This document shows, one piece after another, positions 32,070 through 45,700 of a DNA stretch of 64,000 bases. This DNA comes from Ephydatia muelleri (taxonomy: Eukaryota; Porifera; Demospongiae; Spongillida; Spongillidae): contig JABACO010000010.1 of assembly GCA_013339895.1 (NCBI GenBank), forward strand, positions 1 through 64,000, in the 5' to 3' direction. The position numbers and the translations under genes are program-made. The notes beneath the pieces were generated by a model. It did no database searches. It saw only the letters and a program-made list of their open reading frames with translations, and was not told the origin of the DNA. The stretch's first letter is position 1; each line of letters starts with the position of its first letter.

Positions 32070-32620
32070 AATTGAAGTATTTATGTATCATTGGCGTGAA
32101 GTAGCTATCTCTGTCAAACCTTCCACGTGAAATGCCAAATCGACTCCCAAACTTTGGCTTTGGTGCAGGAAATATACCATCAACTGTGCTCCAGAGATCT
32201 CTTCGTCTGTTTGTTGATGCCCAGCAGATTCCAAAACCCGTGTTGAATCAAATTAAGCTGGACCTGTCCTAAAAAAGGAGTGCAAATGCAACTCAGCTTA
32301 ACGTACAGAAGAGTTCACTAAGGGAATCATGTATGCTATGTTAATATGTCATTCACATGTTTTATTTATGCAGGTTTGGGTCATGAAAGGAGACTAACTA
32401 GACCTGCAGACATACTCATCCCAAGCTGGTCGTGATTTGGAACTGAGACATGTAGATAAGAATTGTGATGGTCGTGTAAGTGGTGTTTATACAAATGGTT
32501 TTGTTATTGTGGAGTTAGTTATGCCTAAGCTACACACTACGCCGCCGGCCATTATTTGACTTGCAAGGCCCTAACCGAACGTACTGTTATTTGATAAAGT
32601 AATGCGACGGGAACGATTTA
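32070..32620. repeat. arm B of the 0.55 kb inverted repeat (mate 22090-22635)
   Basis: Reverse complement of arm A. The family exon corresponding to 22426-22628 lies here on the minus strand (about 32274 down to 32094) but lacks ~22 nt after CAACACGGG, which shifts the frame, so this copy is broken when read in the arm A sense. On the plus strand a 56-codon open stretch reads LSNLPREMPNRLPNFGFGAG and onward to a stop near 32270. Confidence 0.8.
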
Positions 32621-33390
32621 TTGCAACGGGAATGATCATTGCGACGGGAATAGAGTAATGCGACGGGAAACAAACACACATGATACTGAACTGAAATGTC
32701 ATTTGTTTCGTTAAAAATAAAAAGCATATCTTGTATGGCGAGTGTTGAAGGTACTGGTATTTTGCAGCATTAGCCTACAAGAGCAAGTAATAATGGCATT
32801 AATCACACACACACATAGCTGGTATGTTTTACTTGCTCTAGACAGCTATTGTGTGTCATAAGTAGAAATCTAGTTGGTTGAAGAGCTAGTAGTAGTGGAG
32901 AACTGGTGTGAATCACTTCAAGTGTAAAGCTAATGTGTGATTACTTGTGTGCATTTGTGTATGTGGAATAATAATTTATGGTATGTGTGAGTATGTGTTG
33001 TGTGTGTGAGTGTATAATAATAGGGTTGATTACATAGTGGTGGAACATGTCATCTGTAGCAGCTCTCTTCTTTGTAGATGCACATAAATGAGGAGCTGAT
33101 TCTAGCTGTGAACACAGGTTTACTACTAGTTTAAGGTTTTCCTCTAACGTGATAGTAAGAGCACAATTAAAAACACACACACACATCACACACATAACCA
33201 ACTGTACTATTCCACACACAGACACACACCCTATTAGCCACTTGCATGAGACACACACACAGACACACCACACACACACACACCACACCATACACAAATA
33301 CTTACACACAATCAATCCTATTTAATATAGCACTACCTCTCCACACACCGGCTCTTCACTCCTAATGACACACATTAGCTTTACACTTGA
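32621..33390. other. repeats and CA-rich sequence
   Basis: GCGACGGG copies at 32600-32668; a block shared with 24140-24230 at 32680-32750; CA/GT-rich sequence at 32940-33315 that gives an artefactual minus-strand frame rich in V and C. No gene seen. Confidence 0.55.
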
Positions 33391-33650
33391 AGTGAGTCAC
33401 TAGCAACGGAGAGCTAGTGTGTGTCTCTTAGCAATGGAGAGCTGGTATGTGTCACTAGCAATGGAGAGCTGGTGTGTGTCAGACACACACTAGCTCTCCA
33501 TTGCTAGTGACACACACCAGCTCTACCGTAGACGAATGGAAGTGTTGAAAATAGGAAGTCAATAGCATTTACTGTTTGAAAGATATACAGTAGCGGTCAA
33601 AAAAAGTACACGTAACGTACATGTATAGTGTTTCGTCGGGCGGGCGGTCC
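33390..33650. repeat. 28 bp minisatellite piece plus a copy of 13520-13645
   Basis: 33395-33480 holds forward copies and 33481-33525 reverse copies of the AGCAATGGAGAGCTGGTGTG unit, a small palindrome. 33526-33650 is nearly identical to 13520-13645 (GTAGACGAATGGAAGTGTTG to GTCGGGCGGGCGGTCCTA). Confidence 0.85.
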
Positions 33651-33683
33651 TATTGTGAAATGAATCAACTACGCAGGGCCGAA

Positions 33684-33770
33684 CGATTTCCAATCCTCTG
33701 GAAATTCCAACTATCATAGTATGCACTTATTTGCTGGATTGGATAATGAACCTGAGCTTGTTAAAAGTCT
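33684..33770 (+). pseudogene. kinase-like gene 3' fragment
   Basis: About 87 bp matching the last third of the kinase-like genes (FQSSGNSNYHSMHLFAGLDN region and EPELVKSL, with SG/SS changes). It starts and ends abruptly in unrelated DNA. Too short to function. Confidence 0.85.
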
Positions 33771-34018
33771 TATTTATTATGTAACATGTATCTTATTGTT
33801 GAGAATAAAAATTCAAAGATAAAAATTAATGTTTCAGCAATAACAACAACATCCAGTTTAGGAGCAGCTATTGGATCGCTTTGGTCACTAGTGCTGTGGT
33901 GATGCAGTGATGTGCTTCACACAGTACTGTAATTGTGAAGTAGTGCTCACTAAACCACTCGCATTCTGCACACCTCCTAATCTGCTTCCTGTTCATGTGT
34001 CACTCTCTCTTTCCGTAG

Positions 34019-34054
34019 GACTTGGTACTGACTTGGCCCCCTTAGCTCGACCTG
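34019..34054 (+). pseudogene. single mini-exon family exon
   Basis: A 36 nt phase 1-1 exon (GLGTDLAPLARPG) with intact acceptor TTTCCGTAG and donor GTAAGAATGAC. It is followed by the family's intron sequence (CAATTACACATCCGACACAC) up to about 34110. No neighbouring exons in frame. A GCGACGGG cluster of about twelve copies follows at 34118-34375. Confidence 0.65.
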
Positions 34055-34117
34055 GTAAGAATGACAATTACACATCCGACACACACATCTGTCACCTCAC
34101 TACTTAAATCACACCTC

Positions 34118-34375
34118 TCATTGCGACGGGAATAATCTCTTGCGACGGGAATGATCATTTGCGACAGGAATGATCTATTGCGACGGGAATGATCCATTGC
34201 GACGAGAATGATCTATTGCGACGGGGATAATCCATTGCGACGGGAATGGTGCATTTTGCGACGGGAATGATCTATTGCGACAGGGTGCAGTGCGACGGGA
34301 ATAAGTAATGCGACGGGAATGATCCTTTGCTACGGGAATGATCGTTTGCGACGGTAATGATCCATTGCGACAGAA
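34118..34375. repeat. GCGACGGG minisatellite cluster beside the gap
   Basis: About twelve units including the variants GATCCATTGCGACGAGAATG and TTTGCTACGGG in the same order as at 2480-2680, so it is a copy of that cluster. Followed by a CCCTCCTCTC-rich tract that runs into the assembly gap. Confidence 0.9.
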
Positions 34376-34536
34376 GTGTGTGAGTGTATGAGCAAGGAGG
34401 TGTAATAACAGTAGACTCACATTATTATACTAGTTATTCCCTTCCCTCCTCTCTCTTTACCCCATTCCCTCCTCTCTTTTCCCCTCCTCCTTCCCTCCTC
34501 TCCCCTTCCCTCCTCTCTCCCCTTCCCCTCTCCCCT

Positions 34537-35536
34537 NNNNNNNNNNNNNNNNNNNNNNNNNNNNNNNNNNNNNNNNNNNNNNNNNNNNNNNNNNNNNNNN
34601 NNNNNNNNNNNNNNNNNNNNNNNNNNNNNNNNNNNNNNNNNNNNNNNNNNNNNNNNNNNNNNNNNNNNNNNNNNNNNNNNNNNNNNNNNNNNNNNNNNNN
34701 NNNNNNNNNNNNNNNNNNNNNNNNNNNNNNNNNNNNNNNNNNNNNNNNNNNNNNNNNNNNNNNNNNNNNNNNNNNNNNNNNNNNNNNNNNNNNNNNNNNN
34801 NNNNNNNNNNNNNNNNNNNNNNNNNNNNNNNNNNNNNNNNNNNNNNNNNNNNNNNNNNNNNNNNNNNNNNNNNNNNNNNNNNNNNNNNNNNNNNNNNNNN
34901 NNNNNNNNNNNNNNNNNNNNNNNNNNNNNNNNNNNNNNNNNNNNNNNNNNNNNNNNNNNNNNNNNNNNNNNNNNNNNNNNNNNNNNNNNNNNNNNNNNNN
35001 NNNNNNNNNNNNNNNNNNNNNNNNNNNNNNNNNNNNNNNNNNNNNNNNNNNNNNNNNNNNNNNNNNNNNNNNNNNNNNNNNNNNNNNNNNNNNNNNNNNN
35101 NNNNNNNNNNNNNNNNNNNNNNNNNNNNNNNNNNNNNNNNNNNNNNNNNNNNNNNNNNNNNNNNNNNNNNNNNNNNNNNNNNNNNNNNNNNNNNNNNNNN
35201 NNNNNNNNNNNNNNNNNNNNNNNNNNNNNNNNNNNNNNNNNNNNNNNNNNNNNNNNNNNNNNNNNNNNNNNNNNNNNNNNNNNNNNNNNNNNNNNNNNNN
35301 NNNNNNNNNNNNNNNNNNNNNNNNNNNNNNNNNNNNNNNNNNNNNNNNNNNNNNNNNNNNNNNNNNNNNNNNNNNNNNNNNNNNNNNNNNNNNNNNNNNN
35401 NNNNNNNNNNNNNNNNNNNNNNNNNNNNNNNNNNNNNNNNNNNNNNNNNNNNNNNNNNNNNNNNNNNNNNNNNNNNNNNNNNNNNNNNNNNNNNNNNNNN
35501 NNNNNNNNNNNNNNNNNNNNNNNNNNNNNNNNNNNN
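34537..35536. other. assembly gap (1000 N)
   Basis: Exactly 1000 Ns, probably a fixed-size placeholder rather than a measured distance. It lies between a pyrimidine-rich tract and the satellite array, so the array may extend into it. Reading frames crossing it are meaningless. Confidence 0.99.
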
Positions 35537-38500
35537 ATCTCTTCACGCTGGTGGTACTGAAATTGAAGAAGTCCCCCAAAAGTGGATACTGAATTTCAGT
35601 ACATCGATTTCAGTCTTGCACAATGAAAGCATCGGTTTGACTTCAGCTGGTTCGCCGTGACGTCGGTTAGTTGGATATATCGAATGAAAGAAGCACTAAA
35701 ATCTCATGAAAAGTAGACTATCTCTTCACATCTGTAGTACTGAAAGTGAAGAAGTGCCCCAATAGTGGATACCGAATTTCAGTACAAAGATTCCAGTCTT
35801 GCACAATGAAAGCATCGGTTTGACTTCAGAAGGTTCGCCGTGACTTCGGTATGATGTATATTTGAATGAAAGTAGTACTAGAATCCCTTGAAAAGTAGAC
35901 TATCTCTTCACAGCTGTGGTACTGAAATTGAAGAAGTCCCCCAATAGTGGATACTGAATTTCAGTACAAAGATTCCAGTCTTGCACAATGATAGCATCGG
36001 TATGACTTCAGCTGGTTCGCCGTGACTTCGGTGTATTGACTATTATGAATGTAAGAAGCACTAAAATCTAATGAAAAGTAGACTATCTCTTCACAGCTGT
36101 GGTACTGAAATTGAAGAAGTCCACCAAAAGGGGATACTGAATTTCAGTACATCGATTTCAGTCTTGCATAATGAAAGCATCGGTTTGACTTCAGCTGGTT
36201 CGCCGTGACGTCGGTTAGTTGGATATATTGAATGAAAGAAGCACTAAAATCTCATGAAAAGTAGACTATCTCTTTACAGCTGTAGTACTGAAAGTGAAGA
36301 AGTGCCCCAATAGTGGATACCGAATTTCAGTACAACGATTCCAGTCTTGCACAATGAAAGCATCGCTATGACTTCAGCTGGTTCGCCGTGACTTCGGTAT
36401 GATGTATACTTTGAATGAAAGTAGTACTACAATTTCTTGAAAAGTAGACTATCTCTTCACAGCTGTGGTACTGAAAGTGAAGACGTGCCCCAATAGTGGA
36501 TGCTGAATTTCAGTACATCGATTTCAGTCTTGCACAATGAAAGCATCGGTTTGACTTCAGAAGGTTCGCCGTGACTTCGGTATGTTGTATATTTTGAATG
36601 AAAGTAGTACTACAATCCCTTGAAAAGTAGACTATCTCTTCACAGCTGTGGTACTGAAAGTGAAGACGTGCCCCAATAGTGGATGCTGAATTTCAGTACA
36701 TCGATTTCAGTCTTGTACAATGAAAGCATCGGTTTGACTTCAGAAGGTTCGCCGTGACTTCGGTATGTTGTATATTTTGAATGAAAGTAGTACTAAAATC
36801 TCTTGAAAAGTAGACTATCTCTTCACAGCTGTGGTACTGAAATTGAAGAAGTCCCCCAAAAGTGGATACTGAATTTCAGTACATCGATTTCAGTCTTGCA
36901 CAATGAAAGCATCGGTTTGACTTCAGCTGGTTCGCCGTGACGTCGGTTAGTTGAATATATTGAATGAAAGATGCACTAAAATCTCATGAAAAGTAGACTA
37001 TCTCTTTACATCTGTAGTACTGAAAGTGAAGAAGTGCCCCAATTGTGGATACCGAATTTCAGTACAAAGATTCCAGTCATGCACAATGAAAGCATCGGTT
37101 TGACTTCAGAAGGTTCACCGTGACTTCGGTATGATGTATATTTTGAATGAAAGTAATACTACAATCCCTTGAAAAGTAGACTATCTCTTCACAGCTGTGG
37201 TACTGAAAGTGAAGATGTGCCCCAATAGTGGATGCTGAATTTCAGTACATCGATTTCAGTCTTGCACAATGAAAGCATCGGTTTGACTTCAGAAGGTTCG
37301 CCGTGACTTCGGTATGTTGTATATCTTGAATGAAAGTAGTACGACAATCCATTGAAAAGTAGACTATCTCTTCACAGCTGTGGTACTGATATTGAAGAAG
37401 TCCCCCAAAAGTGGATACTGAATTTCAGTACATCGATTTCAGTCTTGCACAATGAAAGCATCGGTTTGAATTCAGCTGGTTCGCCGTGACGTCGGTTAGT
37501 TGGATATATTGAATGAAAGAAGCACTAAAATCTCATGAAAAGTAGACTATCTCTTCACAGCTGTGGTACTGAAATTGAAGAAGTCCCCCAAAAGTGGATA
37601 CTGAATTTCAGTACATCGATTTCAGTCTTGCATAATGAAAGCATCGGTTTGACTTCAGCTGGTTCGCCGTGACGTCGGTTAGTTGGATATATTGAATGAA
37701 AGAAGCACTAAAATCTCATGAAAAGTAGACTATCTCTTTACAGCGGTAGTACTGAAAGTGAAGAAGTGCCCCAATAGTGGATACCGAATTTCAGTACAAC
37801 GATTCCAGTCTTGCACAATGAAAGCATCGCTATGACTTCAGCTGGTTCGCCGTGACTTCGGTATGATGTATACTTTGAATGAAAGTAGAACTACAATTTC
37901 TTGAAAAGTAGACTATCTCTTCACAGCTGTGGTACTGAAAGTGAAGACGTGCCCCAATAGTGGATGCTGAATTTCAGTACATCGATTTCAGTCTTGCACA
38001 ATGAAAGCATCGGTTTGACTTCAGAAGGTTCGCCGTGACTTCGGTATGTTGTATATTTTGAATGAAAGTAGTACTAAAATCCCATGAAAAGTAGACTATC
38101 TCTTCACAGCTGTGGTACTGAAATTGAAGAAGTCCCCCAAAAGTGGATACTGAATTTCAGTACATCGATTTCAGTCTTGCACAATGAAAGCATCGGTTTG
38201 ACTTCAGCTGGTTCGCCGTGACGTCGGTTAGTTGGATATATCGAATGAAAGAAGCACTAAAATGTCATGAAAAGTAGACTATCTCTTCACATGTGTAGTA
38301 CTGAAAGTGAAGAAGTGCCCCAATTGTGGATACCGAATTTCAGTACAAAGATTCCAGTCTTGCACAATGAAAGCATCGGTTTGACTTCAGAAGGTTCGCC
38401 GTGACTTCGGTATGATGTATATTTTGAATGAAAGTAGTACTAGAATCCCTTGAAAAGTAGACTATCTCTTCACAGCTGTGGTACTGAAATTGAAGAAGTC

Positions 38501-41500
38501 CCCCAATAGTGGATACTGAATTTCAGTACAAAGATTCCAGTCTTGCACAATGATAGCATCGGTATGACTTCAGCTGGTTCGCCGTGACTTCGGTATATTG
38601 ACTATTATGAATGAAAGAAGCACTAAAATCTAATGAAAAGTAGACTATCTCTTCACAGCTGTGGTACTGAAATTGAAGAAGTCCCCCAAAAGGGGATACT
38701 GAATTTCAGTACATCGATTTCAGTCTTGCATAATGAAAGCATCGGTTTGACTTCAGCTGGTTCGCCGTGACGTCGGTTAGTTGGATATATTGAATGAAAG
38801 AAGCACTAAAATCTCATGAAAAGTAGACTATCTCTTTACAGCTGTAGTACTGAAAGTGAAGAAGTGCACCAATAGTGGATACCGAATTTCAGTACAACGA
38901 TGCCAGTCTTGCTCAATGAAAGCATCGCTATGACTTCAGCTGGTTCGCCGTGACTTCGGTATGATGTATACTTTGAATGAAAGTAGTACTACAATTTCTT
39001 GAAAAGTAGACTATCTCTTCACAGCTGTGGTACTGAAAGTGAAGACGTGCCCCAATAGTGGATGCTGAATTTCAGTACATCGATTTCAGTCTTGCACAAT
39101 GAAAGCATCGGTTTGACTTCAGAAGGTTCGCCGTGACTTCGGTATGTTGTATATTTTGAATGAAAGTAGTACTACAATCCCTTGAAAAATAGACTATCTC
39201 TTCACAGCTGTGGTACTGAAATTGAAGAAGTCCCCCAAAAGTGGATACTGAATTTCAGTACATCGATTTCAGTCTTGCACAATGAAAGCATCGGTTTGAC
39301 TTCAGCTGGTTCGCCGTGACGTCGGTTAGTTGGATATATTGAATGAAAGAAGCACTACAATCTCATGAAAAGTAGACTATCTCTTCACAGCTGTGGTACT
39401 GAAATTGAAGAAGTGCCCCAAAAGCGTATACTGAATTTCAGTACATCGATTTCAGTCTTGCACAATGAAAGCATCGGTTTGTCTTCAGCTGGTTCGCCGT
39501 GATGTCAGTTAGTTAGATATATTGAATGAAAGAAGCAATAAAATCTCATGAAAAGTAGACTATCTCTTTACAGCTGTAGTACTGCAAGTGAAGAAGTGCC
39601 CCAATAGTGGATACCGAATTTCAGTACAACGATTCCAGTCTTGCACAATGAAAGCATCGGTTTGACTTCAGAAGGTTCGCCGTGACGTCGGTTAGTTGGA
39701 TATATTGAATGAAAGAAGCACTAAAATCTCATGAAAAGTAGACTATCTCTTTACAGCAGTAGTACTGAAAGTGAAGAAGTGCCCCAATAGTGGATACCGA
39801 ATTTCAGTACAACGATTCCAGTCTTGCACAATGAAAGCATCGCTATGACTTCAGCTGGTTCGCCGTGACTTCGGTATGATGTATACTTTGAATGAAAGTA
39901 GTACTACAATTTCTTGAAAAGTAGACTATCTCTTCACAGCTGTGGTACTGAAAGTGAAGACGTGCCCCAATAGTAGATGCTGAATTTCAGTACATCGATT
40001 TCAGTCTTGCACAATGAAAGCATCGGTTTGACTTCAGAAGGTTCGCCGTGACTTCGGTATGTTGTATATTTTGAATGAAAGTAGTACTAAAATCCCATGA
40101 AAAGTAGACTATCTCTTCACAGCTGTGGTACTGAAATTGAAGAAGTCCCCCAAAAGTGGATACTGAATTTCAGTACATCGATTTCAGTCTTGCACAATGA
40201 AAGCATCGGTTTGACTTCAGCTGGTTCGCCGTGACGTCGGTTAGTTGGATATATCGAATGAAAGAAGCACTAAAATGTCATGAAAAGTAGACTATCTCTT
40301 CACATGTGTAGTACTGAAAGTGAAGAAGTGCCCCAATTGTGGATACCGAATTTCAGTACAAAGATTCCAGTCTTGCACAATGAAAGCATCGGTTTGACTT
40401 CAGAAGGTTCGCCGTGACTTCGGTATGATGTATATTTTGAATGAAAGTAGTACTAGAATCCCTTGAAAAGTAGACTATCTCTTCACAGCTGTGGTACTGA
40501 AATTGAAGAAGTCCCCCAATAGTGGATACTGAATTTCAGTACAAAGATTCCAGTCTTGCACAATGATAGCATCGGTATGACTTCAGCTTGTTCGCCGTGA
40601 CTTCGGTATATTGACTATTATGAATGAAAGAAGCACTAAAATCAAATGAAAAGTAGACTATCTCTTCACAGCTGTGGTACTGAAATTGAAGAAGTCCCCC
40701 AAAAGGGGATACTGAATTTCAGTACATCGATTTCAGTCTTGCATAATGAAAGCATCGGTTTGACTTCAGCTGGTTCGCCGTGACGTCGGTTAGTTGGATA
40801 TATTGAATGAAAGAAGCACTAAAATATCATGAAAAGTAGACTATCTCTTTACAGCTGTAGTACTGAAAGTGAAGAAGTGCACCAATAGTGGATACCGAAT
40901 TTCAGTACAACGATTCCAGTCTTGCACAATGAAAGCATCGGTTTGACTTCAGAAGGTTCGCCGTGACTTCGGTATGTTGTATATTTTGAATGAAAGTAGT
41001 ACTACAATCCCTTGAAAAGTAGACTATCTCTTCACAGCTGTGGTACTGAAAGTGAAGACGTGCCCCAATAGTGGATGCTGAATTTCAGTACATCGATTTC
41101 AGTCTTGCACAATGAAAGCATCGGTTTGACTTCAGAAGGTTCGCCGTGACTTCGGTATGTTGTATATTTTGAATGAAAGTAGTACTACAATCCCTTGAAA
41201 AGTAGACTATCTCTTCACAGCTGTGGTACTGAAATTGAAGAAGTCCCCCAAAAGTGGATACTGAATTTCAGTACATCGATTTCAGTCTTGCACAATGAAA
41301 GCATCGGTTTGACTTCAGATGGTTCGCCGTGACTTCGGTATGTTGTATATTTAGAATGAAAGTAGTACTACAATCCCTTGAAAAGTAGACTATCTCTTCA
41401 CAGCTGTGGTACTGAAATTGAAGAAGTCCCCCAAAACTGGATACTGAATTTCAGTACATCGATTTCAGTCTTGCACAATGAAAGCATCGGTTTGACTTCA

Positions 41501-42213
41501 GCTGGTTCGCCGTGACGTCGGTTAGTTGGATATATTGAATGAAAGAAGTACTACAATCTCATGAAAAGTAGACTATCTCTTCACAGCTGTGGTACTGAAA
41601 TTGAAGAAGTGCCCCAAAAGCGGATACTGAATTTCAGTACATCGATTTCAGTCTTGCACAATGAAAGCATCGGTTTGTCTTCAGCTGGTTCGCCGTGACG
41701 TCAGTTAGTTAGATATATTGAATGAAAGAAGCACTAAAATCTCATGAAAAGTAGACTATCTCTTTACAGCTGTAGTACTGCAAGTGAAGAAGTGCCCCAA
41801 TAGTGGATACCGAATTTCAGTACAACGATTCCAGTCTTGCGCAATGAAAGCATCGGTTTGACTTCAGAAGGTTCGCCGTGACTTCGGTATGTTGTATATT
41901 TTGAATGAAAGTAGTACTACAATCCCTTGAAAAGTAGACTATCTCTTCACAGCTGTGGTACTGAAATTGAAGAAGTCCCCCAATAGTGGATACTGAATTT
42001 CAGTACAAAGATTCCAGTCTTGCACAATGATAGCATCGGTATGACTTCAGCTGGTTCGCCGTGACTTCGGTGTATTGACTATTATGAATGAAAGAAGCAC
42101 TAAAATCAAATGAAAAGTAGACTATCTCTTCACAGCTGTGGTACTGAAATTGAGGAAGTCCCCCAAAAGTGGATACTGAATTTCAGTACATCGATTTCAG
42201 TCTTGCACAATGA
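35537..42213 (+). repeat. ~183 bp satellite array, forward orientation (about 36 monomers)
   Basis: Head-to-tail monomers of 182-183 bp. Landmarks: ATCTCTTCACAGCTGTGGTA, GAATTTCAGTACATCGATTT, GAAAGCATCGGTTTGACTTC, GGTTCGCCGTGACGTCGG, and a 3' part AAAAGTAGACT. At least two main types alternate: GACGTCGGTTAGTTGGATAT with GAAGCACTAAAATCTCATG, and GACTTCGGTATGTTGTATAT with GTAGTACTACAATCCCTTG. The diagnostic variant AGGGGATACTG recurs near 36129, 38691 and 40704, which is 14 and 11 monomers apart, showing higher-order repetition. No coding potential. Confidence 0.97.
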
Positions 42214-42325
42214 ACGTCCGCGCCCTTATAAACGAGGCACTGAGGAGGTGGAAGACCAAAGGGTTACTGGCTGACAACGTAGCCGTCCTAATCGCCTTCC
42301 TCAGTGAGCAGACCCCGCCTTCTGC
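42211..42325 (+). pseudogene. PPM1D-like PP2C C-terminal fragment at the satellite junction
   Basis: Encodes NVRALINEALRRWKTKGLLA, then DNVAVLIAFLSEQ. This matches the PP2C C-terminal strand, where ADN supplies a conserved metal-binding Asp-Asn, with the ALxRW(K/R) wording of PPM1D. It is inserted exactly where the forward satellite array ends (GCACAATGAA at 42205-42214). Beyond 42325 the sequence is the GGCACCAGTCTCC repeat. With the fragments at 461 and 21254 it covers much of one phosphatase core, scattered over 42 kb. Confidence 0.7.
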
Positions 42326-42773
42326 ACACGGTCTCCACCGCAATGCAGAAGGCACACCCCATGGCACCAGTTCTCCTCCACACACCCCATGGCACCAGGT
42401 CTCCTCCACACCCCCCCTGGCACCAGTCTCCACCGCAATGCACTCTTCCCGTTGCAATCGATTATTTCCGTCGCAATAGATCATTCCCGTTGCAATAGAT
42501 CATTCCCGTCGCAAAGGGTCATTCCTCTGTCGCAGGAGATTATTACCGTCGCAATTCACTCTGCCCGTCACAATGGATTATTCCCGTCGCAATTGATCAT
42601 TCCCGTTGCAATCAATTATTCCCGTCGCAATTGATTATTCCCATCGCACTAGATCCTTCCCGTCGCAAGATATTATTACCGTCGCAATGCACTCTTCCCG
42701 TTGCAATCGATTATTCCCGTCGCAATCGATAATTCCCGTTGCAATCAACTTTTCCTGTCGCAATAGATTATTC
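42326..42773. repeat. spacer between satellite arrays: GGCACCAG repeat and GCGACGGG cluster
   Basis: 42355-42435 holds four copies of CCCATGGCACCAGGTCTCCT-type units (the repeat of 59155-59545). 42437-42772 is a cluster of ~17 GCGACGGG units in reverse orientation (CCCGTCGCAATAGATCATT). The reading frames here are translations of these repeats. Confidence 0.9.
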
Positions 42774-45700
42774 CGAAGTCACGGCGAACCTTCTGAAGTC
42801 AAACCGATGCTTTCATTGTGCAAGACTGGAATCTTTGTACTGAAATTCGGTATCCACAATTGGGGCACTTCTTCACTTTCAGTACTACAGATGTGAAGAG
42901 ATAGTCTACTTTTCATGACATTTTAGTGCTTCTTTCATTCGATATATCCAACTAACCGACGTCACGGCGAACCAGCTGAAGTCAAACCGATGCTTTCATT
43001 GTGCAAGACTGAAATCGATGTACTGAAATTCAGTATCCACTTTTGGGGGACTTCTTCAATTTCAGTCCCACAGCTGTGAAGAGATAGTCTACTTTTCAAG
43101 GGATTCTAGTACTACTTTCATTCAAAATATACATCATACCGAAGTCACGGCGAACCTTCTGAAGTCAAACCGATGCTTTCATTGTGAAAGACTGGAATCG
43201 ATGTACTGAAATTCAGTATCCACTTTTGGGGGACTTCTTCAATTTCAGTACCACAGCTGTGAAGAGATAGTCTACTTTTCAAGGGATTGTAGTACTACTT
43301 TCATTCAAAATATACAACATACCGAAGTCACGGCGAACCTTCTGAAGTCAAACCGATTCTTTCATTGTGCAAGACTGAAATCGATGTACTGAAATTCAGC
43401 ATCCACTATTGGGGCACGTCTTCACTTTCAGTACCACAGCTGTGAAGAGATAGTCTACTTTTCAAGAAATTGTAGTACTACTTTCATTCAAAGTATACAT
43501 CATACCGAAGTCACGGCGAACCAGCTGAAGTCATAGCGATGCTTTCATTGTGCAAGACTGGAATCGTTGTACTGAAATTCGGTATCCACTATTGGGGCAC
43601 TTCTTCACTTTCAGTACTACAGATGTGAAGAGATAGTCTACTTTTCATGAGAATTTAGTGCTTCTTTCATTCAATATATCCAACTAACCGACGTCACGGC
43701 GAACCAGCTGAAGTCAAACCGATGCTTTCATTGTGCAAGACTGAAATCGATGTACTGAAATTCAGTATCCACTTTTGGGGGACTTCTTCAATATCAGTAC
43801 CACAGCTGTGAAGAGATAGTCTACTTTTCAATGGATTGTCGTACTACTTTCATTCAAAATATACAACATACCGAAGTCACGGCGAACCTTCTGAAGTCAA
43901 ACCGATGCTTTCATTGTGCAAGACTGGAATCGTTGTACTGAAATTCGGTATCCACTATTGGGGCACTTCTTCACTTTCAGTACTACAGCTGTAAAGAGAT
44001 AGTCTACTTTTCATGAGATTATAGTGCTTCTTTCATTCAATATATCCAACTAACTGACGTCACGGCGAACCAGCTGACGTCAAACCGATGCTTTCATTGT
44101 GCAAGACTGAAATCGATGTACTGAAATTCAGTATCCACTTTTGGGGGACTTCTTCAATTTCAGTCCCACAGCTGTGAAGAGATAGTCTACTTTTCAAGGG
44201 ATTGTAGTACTACTTTCATTCAAAATATACTACATACCGAAGTCACTACGAACCTTCTGAAGTCAAACCGATGCTTTCATTGTGCAAGACTGTAATCGAT
44301 GTACTGAAATTCAGCATCCACTATTGGGGCACATCTTCACTTTCAGTACCACAGCTGTGAAGAGATAGTCTACTTTTCAAGGGATTGTAGTACTACTTTC
44401 ATTCAAAATATACATCATACCGAAGTCACGGCGAACCAGCTGAAGTCATAGCGATGCTTTCATTGTGCAAGACTGGAATCGTTGTACTGAAATTCGGTAT
44501 CCACTATTGGGGCACTTCTTCACTTTCAGTACTACAGATGTGAAGAGATAGTCTACTTTTCATGAGAATTTAGTGCTTCTTTCATTCAATATATCCAACT
44601 AACCGACGTCACGGCGAACCAGCTGAAGTCAAACCGATGCTTTCATTGTGCAAGACTGAAATCGATGTACTGAAATTCAGTATCCACTTTTGGGGGACTT
44701 CTTCAATTTCAGTCCCACAGCTGTGAAGAGATAGTCTACTTTTCAAGGGATTGTAGTACTACTTTCATTCAAAATATACTACATACCGAAGTCACTACGA
44801 ACCTTCTGAAGTCAAACCGATGCTTTCATTGTGCAAGACTGTAATCGATGTACTGAAATTCAGCATCCACTATTGGGGCACATCTTCACTTTCAGTACCA
44901 CAGCTGTGAAGAGATAGTCTACTTTTCAAGGGATTGTAGTACTACTTTCATTCAAAATATACATCATACCGAAGTCACGGCGAACCAGCTGAAGTCATAG
45001 CGATGCTTTCATTGTGCAAGACTGGAATCGTTGTACTGAAATTCGCTATCCACTATTGGGGCACTTCTTCACTTTCAGTACTACAGATGTGAAGAGATAG
45101 TCTACTTTTCATGAGAATTTAGTGCTTCTTTCATTCAATATATCCAACTAACCGACGTCACGGCGAACCAGCTGAAGTCAAACCGATGCTTTCATTGTGC
45201 AAGACTGAAATCGATGTACTGAAATTCAGTATCCACTTTTGGGGGACTTCTTCAATATCAGTACCACAGCTGTGAAGAGATAGTCTACTTTTCAATGGAT
45301 TGTCGTACTACTTTCATTCAAAATATACAACATACCGAAGTCACGGCGAACCTTCTGAAGTCAAACCGATGCTTTCATTGTGCAAGACTGGAATCGTTGT
45401 ACTGAAATTCGGTATCCACTATTGGGGCACTTCTTCACTTTCAGTACTACAGCTGTAAAGAGATAGTCTACTTTTCATGAGATTTTAGTGCTTCTTTCAT
45501 TCAATTTATCCAACTAACCGACGTCACGGCGAACCAGCTGAAGTCAAACCGATGCTTTCATTGTGCAAGACTGAAATCGATGTACTGAAATTCAGTATCC
45601 ACTATTGGGGGACTTCTTCAATTTCAGTACCACAGCTGTGAAGAGATAGTCTACTTTTCAAGGGATTCTAGTACTACTTTCATTCAAAATATACATCATA

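Noticed and set aside
32941..33315. 124-codon minus-strand frame rich in V and C
   Set aside because: Composition follows the CA-rich sequence; no domain recognisable.
34384..35592. Frames of about 400 codons across the N-run
   Set aside because: They consist of undetermined bases and carry no information.
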